Below, in pieces: positions 56,466 to 64,000 of a stretch of DNA of 64,000 nucleotides. The notes under the pieces are model-generated. The model was given only the letters and a program-made list of their open reading frames with translations, was not told where the DNA came from and ran no database searches. A program made the translations under genes and the position numbers. Position 1 is the first letter of the stretch; each line of letters begins with the position of its first letter. The stretch lies in NCBI GenBank assembly GCA_963995525.1, contig OZ023217.1, positions 6,880,615 through 6,944,614 on the forward strand, read 5' to 3'. The stretch is from Escarpia spicata. Lineage: Eukaryota; Annelida; Polychaeta; Sabellida; Siboglinidae.

Positions 56466-57300
56466 ATGAAACATACCTCATTCACTTGTCAGTTTGAGGA
56501 ATTACTGACCCTGCAGCTATTGCTGCTATATTATGCATACTTTATTGTGTTTATCCTAGATGTTTTGTATGTTTTAGTTACTTTTGTTTGTTTCAGGAAT
56601 GAATTGATAACTAATAATACACTTGTTGTGAATGCCATTTGTAGTTATTATTAATTCTCCCATTTTAAACATCTTACAACACGCGAGTAGACGCAGTTAA
56701 CCACTAATCAATGAATATTATGTGCACGAAAAGATGATTAAAACTAACATTCAGCAATACGCATGGAAAAGCTGTGTCTGTCATACCGAATGTGTGATCG
56801 TGGTTAAATAGTGCAATTAAGCAAGTATGAGGCTAGCCATGGTTTACTTTGTTAATAGATTGCTTCCTGTTCTGAATCAGACTTGTCGATTTGTGAATGC
56901 TTGAGAAATAATGTACAATATTAGTGTCCAGTTTCCTCTTAGATTCCATACGTAGTTCCGGTGTAACGGGCCGAGAGTTGTCTCGTGTCAGAAGACCGAA
57001 CCGAACGAGTAGTAGGTGTTGTGTCTAATGTGATTTAAGTAAGTAATACATTTAAGTTTACTATTATAATGTTACAATACATAATATAAAAATAAATGTA
57101 ATAACCTGTTAAATTGTTTACAGAAAAAGTTAAACCCAGAACAAACATACACATACCAATATAAAATAGGCTACCTGGTGGTTATAGGTCAGATCATAGA
57201 TCAACCAGGCAGTTCACAGATCAACACGTGCACACACGCAGGAGCGCGCGCGCACACATACACACACACCGATGATTATCTTTTCTTCGAATATAATAAC
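56466..57300. other. Intergenic sequence downstream of protease gene 2
   Basis: A short CA/CGCA microsatellite occurs at 57228-57270. No gene recognised. Confidence 0.5.
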
Positions 57301-57960
57301 GTTTTTGACTTCATTGCGATAGTATCAGGACATGTTTGACTACCGCTGCGTACAAGACAATAGGCCATGACTTACTTATGTCTCGCGTCGATTACGGCAA
57401 TGCGCTACTTTATGGTTTGCCAGAGACGCTGCTGCATAAGCTGCAGATGGTCCAGAATTCTGCAGCGTGGCTCATCAGACGAGATCACATCACATCGGTT
57501 CTGTTCAATCTTCATTGAGCGGTATGGTCGGCGGTCCTTCTCTGTGGCAGGACCGTCATTGTGGAACAACCTACCTCCTGCTATCGGAGACGCTAACTCA
57601 GTGGCAACAATCAAGACATTGCTAAAGACACATGTCTTCCGTATAGCGTATAGAACACTATGTAGCTAGCTGAAGTGACATTCCAGTGAACTTGACTATT
57701 TAGGTGTTTTAACTAAGTTAATAATTTTAATTTGTTCTAAATTTGGCTTGTCTTCTTAATGTTAGGCATATCCAATTTACCAAAGTCAATTTAGTATTGA
57801 ATTAATTTACTTTATTGAATTAACTCATTGATTAAACCCATTATTTAGTGTATTAATAAATTTATTTATTTAGCTTATATATATATATTTTTTTTTAACC
57901 CCTAGACGCTTTATACATTCTTCCTAATAATAATAATAAATATGAACCAGTAAGAAAATA
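57300..57960 (+). mobile_element. L2/CR1-group retrotransposon, 5'-truncated 3' fragment
   Basis: Two frames read the ORF2 C-terminus: SRVDYGNALLYGLPETLLHKLQ (57366 on) and, after a frameshift, RRSFSVAGPSLWNNLPPAIG to LKTHVFRIAYRTLCS (stop at about 57668). The AFSVAxPxLWNxLP block matches the tail of the intact element at 48-51 kb. A TAATAATAATAA run at 57926-57938 may be its 3' end. Confidence 0.75.
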
Positions 57961-59460
57961 TTGCTTTCCATTACTACGTTCATTCGTTGGTTCTGGGTCT
58001 CGTTATAAAGCGATGTCCAAAGCCATATATGTGCATCACACTTGTTATTAAGTACGGAGGTGTGTGAAACGACGAAGGGTATATTAACGATACACGGACA
58101 ACTTACTCTACATCGTATGAAGTTCCACTGAAGTCAATGCCCTTGATGGTAAACAAAAGGACACCACTCGTTTGTCACCATCTATGACACTCCCGTTAGA
58201 AGGTCATCACATTTAGCAAACACAAAAAAAACAAGTTTACCATTGATGAATTGCGACAGAAATGTTTTGCGGAGCGGTTAGATAAATCGAAGAACATGAA
58301 AAGCATATAGCGTCGTAAGAAACATACAAAGTAAAGACGACCTAGCCCAAAAGGTAAAACAGCAAACATCGCTCAGAAGGAATATGAAATAAATGTTTAT
58401 TTCGCAACAACCTAACTGCGCAGAATACGTTCAGTGGTAAAGTGTAGACAGTAGCTGGTACGACTTACAAATTGTTAACACTTGTTTTGTATGCGCGTGT
58501 AAGAAAACAACTAAGTAAATTCTTATATAGCGCAACATCCATTCTTTTGCTCTTAACCTCCTGTTCAATCGAACAACAACTCCACTTATCTCGGAACCGT
58601 TCACTCATGCTATAAATATTAAATTAAGACTATTCGAAATATCCACACAAACCCACCGTCCCTATATGCTTATTCACGCAGCTGAGTGAAATGGGGCAAC
58701 GTGCAGGGAACGAACCTGGCCAGGTCGAAAATAGTTCTAACTCATTCAAAAGATGGCGTCACGTTACGGTCTTCACTAGAGTCTCTGTACAGACATCTTG
58801 TATAAAGGGACCCGAGTCTCCACTGGATATTCTCGCCATACAATGCCAATAATTAACAAACTTTAAAAAGATGTTATACTGTTAGCATTCATGTGTATTA
58901 CTCTTTACGATTATCCAGGCTATATAACATGCACTAATCAAAAATATCAGAATTGTCTTTCCCGTTGTGACGAATGAAATTGTCTCCCAAGATAACTCGT
59001 CAAATAAGAATACACCTTTTTAGTTGATACCAAGCATTCAAGCCAACTTTACAATTACAATGATACAAGTCGCACAATAAAATAAAACGAAATTGCAAAC
59101 AGTAACGTTTACATCGTGTGTTCAGATCCCAAAATAGTAATTGTGTTCGTATAGTTTTATTTTAGAGTTCCTGATATTTGTTTAATTATTTGTTATATTA
59201 CATAGTTGCATTATCCAAAAATAGTTACAGTATATGGGATTAAGGTATAGGTACATATAAATACAGGCTGTGTTGGCGAAATAATATGATCCCGTCTGAT
59301 GGTATCATTTGATGGTGTCATCTGCCAGCATCAGACACCTTTCTACCTTGTACACACGAAAATGCTTTTGATAAAAATGTCATGACAATATTCCGCCCAG
59401 AAAAAAACATGAAACAAAACAATTGCTAAGAATAATTGAACAAAGCAATATGAACAAAAA
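57961..59460. other. Intergenic sequence with an inverted SINE copy
   Basis: Apart from the SINE at 58510-58745 nothing is recognised. Confidence 0.5.
58510..58745 (-). mobile_element. tRNA-derived SINE, copy D
   Basis: The reverse complement has GGTTCGTTCCCTGCACGTTG, a good B box, then CACTCAGCTGCGTGAATAAG, a GTTCGATTGAACAGGAGG block and GCGCTATATAAGAATTTACT. It keeps the B box that copy B lost. Confidence 0.65.
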
Positions 59461-60250
59461 ATTTGCCTCATGACGATGGAGATGGATCGGCCACGTCCTG
59501 TGAAATTAGATGACAACAACATCTCTAATGTGAGTGGAGTTCGGGGATGTTGGTGTGTTTGAGGATGGTAGTATCCTTGCATGTCAGACAGCCGCACCCT
59601 TGGTGGGTGGCTTGCAGCATTGTTCCGCTCAAGCCACGTTCGTCAGCGGCACTTTTGTAAGCCCTAGTGAGAGTGTCCCGACGGAAGTATCTTTTTTATG
59701 AAAATGCTTTTACTTGTGTTGTATTTGTTATCTGTGAAATAAATAAAAATATGTTCGACTCCACTCCCACGTATCGGTCCAAGTAGCCGCATAGACACCC
59801 GCAGCGGCCCATCCCCGGACAACGTATCGGTCCAAGTAGCCGCATAGACACCCGCAGCGGCCCATCCCCGGACAACGTATCGGTCCAAGTAGCCGCATAG
59901 ACACCCGCAGCGGCCCATCCCCGGACAACGTATCGGTCCAAGTAGCCGCATAGACACCCGCAGCGGCCCATCCCCGGACAACGTATCGGTCCAAGTAGCC
60001 GCATAGACACCCGCAGCGGCCCATCCCCGGACAACGTATCGGTCCAAGTAGCCGCATAGACACCCGCAGCGGCCCATCCCCGGACAACGTATCAAAGGTA
60101 ACGCTAAGATGGACACGTGAAGGTAAAAGAAAACGAGGACAGCCAAGAAAACCTGGAGGAAGACTGCGGGGGAGGAACTTAAGCAAATGCACAAAGAAGA
60201 CGTGGAGGACCCTTGTTTTTGCGTTATGTTCCAGTGGGCACGAAGAGGAC
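59461..60250 (+). mobile_element. RTE-like ORF2 C-terminal fragments flanking a tandem array
   Basis: Near 59472 a frame reads RWRWIGHVL, and from 60093 a frame reads KVTLRWTREGKRKRGQPRKT and WRKTAGEEL. Together they resemble the RTE C-terminal motif, split by about 580 bases that include the 6 x 53-bp array. Confidence 0.55.
59770..60087. repeat. Exact 6 x 53-bp tandem array
   Basis: Six units starting CGTATCGGTCCAAGTAGCCG and ending CATCCCCGGACAA begin at 59770, 59823, 59876, 59929, 59982 and 60035. I see no difference between them. The unit is clearly more GC-rich than its surroundings. Because 53 is not a multiple of three and no minus frame has a stop, long open frames appear on the minus strand; they are a by-product. 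Confidence 0.97.
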
Positions 60251-63200
60251 AAAGTAAGTAAATAATCTGGTGGTAGCTGTCAAATCACGTGTTGGCAGCC
60301 AGACTTTCGTCTTGGTTCAACTCTCGTCCCGATCAACTCTAGTCCCCATTCAACTCTTGTCCCGGTCAACTCTCGTCCCTATTCAACTATTGTCACGGTT
60401 CACATAGACTGGCGAGAGTATTGTCTAAGAGGGCGGTCGACTGCGTAATCATTGAAAGTCTAAACCTAACCTTAACCATAACTATCTAACTATGTTTACT
60501 ACCAAACTTAATTTTAATGAAAACTGAGATTGACATTATTTTTTATTCCCGTCGTCTGATTGGATCCAGTGGGTTACGTGCTCGACCTTAGTGTAAGATA
60601 TCTCAACTGGTGCGCCCTTTCTCGGAGCACCACACCACTGATACACGGCCTATGTTCCGTTCAAATCGATCAATTTTATTCGCTGTCATGTTACTAAGAA
60701 TAGCATTGTGCACAACGAGCACAATTAACGGTGTGTTATAGTGTCTGCGTATATTAAGTAATTGATGTACACGTTAAACGTTGACAGGCTTTGTGCAACA
60801 CATGACGTCATACACTTAGCCTTTAGTTAACGTTCGTCGTTATAGTCGCATATAAATGTCTTCGAACACAGATTTCGTCTCCAGGTGTTGTATCTGATTA
60901 ACTGGCCAATATCGTTTTGAGAATGCTGTCTCCATGCATGTTTATATTTGTGAAAAGGTCGTTTCCACAATAAAGCTAATATATTATCTGCGTTGCTGGT
61001 GACGGTGTTTGCAAGAGTGATGCGACTAGCCAGTGTTAGTGTCAGGTCCACCTGGCGACAGGCTGCTGAATATATCAGTACTCCTGGCGTTCTTACCTGT
61101 CTAAATGTGTATTCGTTAGTTGTTGCTTTAACCGAGGTTCCTGTTGGTGCGTTTGTAATAATATTACAACTTGTTTATGAAGATGGTCGGGTGGGATTTC
61201 CTGAAATTGCTCTTTCTGATATTGAGCGTCGTGTCTCGAGAGAGGTGGAGACAGCAAATGGAGAGATATATAAACGATTCAGCGAACATCCGCACACTTT
61301 CTAAAAATGTTAGTGTAATACTACTAAGCTGCCTCCAACAATATGCGTAGACGGATCTTAGGAGCCATCGACGGGACAGTGCTAGTTTAATAATGTCACG
61401 TCCTATTGCGCAAGCATATTTATGTTTCTAGAAAAAGGGTGACTAATGGTGACAATTACATGATAAAATGTATGTGTAAATGCATTGATATTGTTAATGG
61501 GCTCGTGGGAAGTAGCTGGACTATATCACTTCATATTATAAAATGGTGACTATATGTCCTATTTTACATATTCATGAAATGTTTCTTATAATATTTAAAA
61601 CTTACCTGTTTTATTTATTTACTTTTATTATTATTAATTTATATGTACCGATTTGTGGATTATACGTGAAATAAATGTATTCGGATTCATAATAGTACTA
61701 CCACACATGGCTCGATGAAATGATTTCCTTCCGTTTGCGGAATATAGCTGGCACTTTCCTTGAGATTTGTCTGGAGACTTTGATTGCTATATTATATGTT
61801 ATGCCAAACTGTAATAACTTCCAAGTACGCTATCTTAATTTACTCTGGTGCATAATAATGGTGTATATATGTAATGGGGGATGGATGGGATGTATCCAGC
61901 CGTGATCAGTGAGGCAGCTTGTCGTTCGTTGACAGGAAACGATGTGTACGCTAGTGCGCCTGCGTCAAGCGGGTTGACCATGTTATCAGCCGCCATGATA
62001 TAAAGCCAAAGTACAGCTATAATAATACATCTTAACTTCAAAGTATACGATGATTGTGTGTGTTATAATCCAAATCCAACATTCGGTTTAATAGCGAAGA
62101 CATCCAATCTCAATGTTGCATCCTCAGTCGCTGAAGTATATTATTTTCTTCGTTGGATGGGAATGATAACGTACTCTTGGAGAAAAGCAAACTATTGTAG
62201 AAAATATGTTGGTTTCTGCAGAAATATTGGGTACCCCAACATATACTCATAATAATTATTCCTATGTCCAGCCCCAACCCTGTTTCCCCCGCCTCTGATC
62301 TATATTACGCGTTCGTGCATGAAACGACGACATTAAATTTACTTAATAATGTTCAGGGTTACGTCTTGTGGACTAACGTTCTCATCAGAAACGAATAAAA
62401 CAACTTTGTTTCGGAATAAAAACCTGTATTAATTCCTCCCTTCTTGATAAACAAAGTGGAGTGCAGAAATATTCGTTACATATAATAATTGTTATTGCTT
62501 TTCTTTTTAGAATCCGCTCAAAATTTTACTGTACGTCCGCATTACCATCACAAAAAAAAAACTTTAATAAGGTTGCCACCCAGAGCAGAAACAATACCAA
62601 GGTGACAATTGAACAAGGAAGTGTTTGTTTTAATCGATAGTCCAACATTGCTTTTATATGCGAAATCCGCTTTTCTGAGATATGTGTCGATTTTGTTTCT
62701 AACATATTCACCCTGATAGCATTTGCACAATCAGCAGATTATGGTCCACTCGCTTACAGTCCTCTGTAAGAATGAGTACATTCTGATATATAATCTACAT
62801 TGTTTCTGCACTAACGTCATCAAGTAATTATGTTTATCTTAAGGTAAAACACACATTTTTATATAATAACTGCTTTTATAACCATTCAATATGCCAGACA
62901 CTCCTACCTGATCTTATCTTAATCCGTGTTCTATTATTAATAAATCACATTCATTTAGACATTGTTCATAACTAAGAACTTTCAGTTTTCGAATTTTCTA
63001 ACCGTTGTTGTATCTCTCTATATGTTTGTTGCTATCTTTTCGCTTCATTAAGATGTAGGGCATATTGTTAAATGTGGTTGTCACTAAATGTCATTTTCTC
63101 CGTTCTGGTGTGCATAACTCGGTTATTATTAAATGTCGTGCGTGTAGTGGACCAGCGATGTTTGCTTGCAAACGTATGCTGATGTCAATATTGATTGTAC

Positions 63201-63440
63201 TATTTACATATCCATGGTTAAGCGCTTTATTGCAGTAACTGCATATAGGCTGATACCACATCTCTCTGCTTGGGGTGACATGGGTGACGCTGGTGATTCA
63301 GTCCACATCCTGGTAGTGTCAGCGAAGAATGACGATATCAAGATGCTGTTTCTGCAGTGCAATATACAAGTCTTCCTTTCCAATCATCAGTTTGTTGATA
63401 TTGTATAATGTACACAGTTCTCAAATCTCCATTGACTGCT
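60251..63440. other. Intergenic sequence, no gene established
   Basis: Short direct repeats (CAACTCTCGTCCC-type) occur at 60318-60395. A minus-strand segment starting ATGGCGGCTGATAAC near 61996 could be a first exon but has no confirming partner. Nothing else is supported. Confidence 0.4.
60318..60395. repeat. Short tandem repeat of CAACTCTCGTCCC-type units
   Basis: About five diverged units of 17-18 bases, such as GTTCAACTCTCGTCCCGAT and its variants. Confidence 0.75.
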
Positions 63441-63469
63441 CGAGACACAGTCTTACATACGCACGCATG

Positions 63470-63680
63470 TATGCACGCACGCACGCGCACGCGCGCGCGC
63501 CAGACACATACACACACACACGCACGCACGCACACACACACGCACACACGCACACACGCACACACGCACACACGCACACACGCACACACGCACACACGCA
63601 CACACGCACACACGCACACACGCACACACGCACACACGCACACACGCACACACGCACACACGCACACACGCACACACGCA
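63470..63680. repeat. (CGCACACA)n octamer microsatellite
   Basis: A mixed CGCA/CACA lead-in is followed by an exact 8-base period from about 63537 to 63680, roughly 18 units. Confidence 0.95.
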
Positions 63681-63839
63681 CGAATTCCCGGAATTTCAGA
63701 GAAACATGCGTTTTGTTTAACAATACTGAATATATGACACATTTGACTTCACCATGTTTATTCCGCAGCGTCTGTCCAAGACAAAATTCATCAAGATAAA
63801 CTATTGGAAACTGTTACTGTAGGTCACGTTGGCTGTATC

Positions 63840-63889
63840 ATTTGATGATAATGGCGTCCTCCTTGTCGGTGTTACGTCTGGATCCCTCC
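63840..63889 (-). CDS. Possible terminal exon of an unseen minus-strand gene
   Basis: On the minus strand the acceptor ttttttattcag is followed by codons reading EGSRRNTDKEDAIIIK and a TGA. The composition is protein-like and the acceptor is good, but the rest of the gene would lie outside the window. It could be chance. Confidence 0.25.
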
Positions 63890-63923
63890 TGAATAAAAAA
63901 CAACGTGACTCGTGAAAATAACA

Positions 63924-63969
63924 ATGTCGAAGTTCCTATTATTTTCTGTGGCATTTCTTGTTTGGCTTA
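63924..63969 (+). CDS. Possible signal-peptide exon of a third CUB-protease copy
   Basis: ATG at 63924 opens MSKFLLFSVAFLVWL, a short basic start then a hydrophobic core, and the exon ends before gtatgt after one extra base (phase 1). This is the phase required by CUB exon A in genes 1 and 2 (861 and 42876), and it lies downstream in the same orientation. The following exon would be outside the window. Inference only. Confidence 0.4.
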
Positions 63970-64000
63970 GTATGTATGACCTGTTTTATTATTATTTCAA

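Noticed and set aside
59664..60252. Overlapping minus-strand frames of 112-176 codons with repeating peptides
   Set aside because: Produced by the 53-bp array, whose period rotates the frame and which has no stop on the minus strand.
60993..61304. 103-codon plus-strand frame with VARVMRLASVSVRSTW-like text
   Set aside because: Starts at a non-ATG-like position in a region open on both strands and shows no known motif.
61835..62041. Minus-strand frame beginning MAADNMVNPLDAGALAYTSF after ATGGCGGC
   Set aside because: The start context is attractive, but no donor in a sensible phase and no second exon were found.
63166..63408. 80-codon plus-strand frame
   Set aside because: No motif, no Kozak or splice support; cannot be separated from chance.
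63537..63680. Regular 8-bp repeat as a CRISPR array
   Set aside because: The repeats are contiguous with no spacers, and the genome is eukaryotic.

Overview
This is nuclear DNA from an animal. Genes are split by GT-AG introns, the background is AT-rich, and the exons are visibly more GC-rich than their introns. It also holds long (GT)n microsatellites, SINEs, several non-LTR retrotransposon lineages, a Ty3/gypsy element and a THAP-type DNA transposon. The repeat mix and CUB-trypsin paralogues suggest a marine invertebrate, perhaps a mollusc or other lophotrochozoan. That is inference; nothing here fixes the species.

Three host genes can be read. (1) A plus-strand CUB plus trypsin-like serine protease lies from before 861 to 14599, with seven visible exons. 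(2) A minus-strand selenocysteine-specific elongation factor, EEFSEC, is complete at 30796 down to 21998, with seven exons and 572 residues. (3) A second plus-strand CUB-trypsin protease lies at 42876-56208; its exon phases match gene 1 exactly and exon lengths are the same or differ by multiples of three. The signal-peptide exons of both proteases were not found. A possible signal-peptide exon at 63924-63969 ends in the phase the family's CUB exon needs, so a third copy may start at the right edge. The two protease paralogues flank EEFSEC, which points in the opposite direction.

Most remaining DNA is mobile or repetitive. Protease gene 1 intron 3 holds a decayed CR1-like element (about 3850-7625). 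Intron 3 of gene 2 holds an L2/CR1-group element on the minus strand with an intact 1039-codon ORF (51226-48107) and a 2A-like motif near its N-terminus. Both elements share a 3' stem-loop tail. Between gene 1 and EEFSEC sits a 6367-bp decayed Kolobok-like transposon (14738-21104) with about 60-bp or longer terminal inverted repeats, TTAA target duplications, a THAP domain and transposase pieces. EEFSEC intron 5 contains a degraded gypsy element with two 108-bp LTRs (24077-27080). Four copies of one tRNA-derived SINE, several non-LTR C-terminal fragments, a 970-bp inverted-repeat element, an exact 6 x 53-bp array and long (GT)n tracts fill the rest.

The protease genes encode secreted, zymogen-activated trypsin-like enzymes, probably for immunity, digestion or extracellular processing. 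EEFSEC is a housekeeping translation factor for selenoprotein synthesis. I see no functional link between them beyond proximity.
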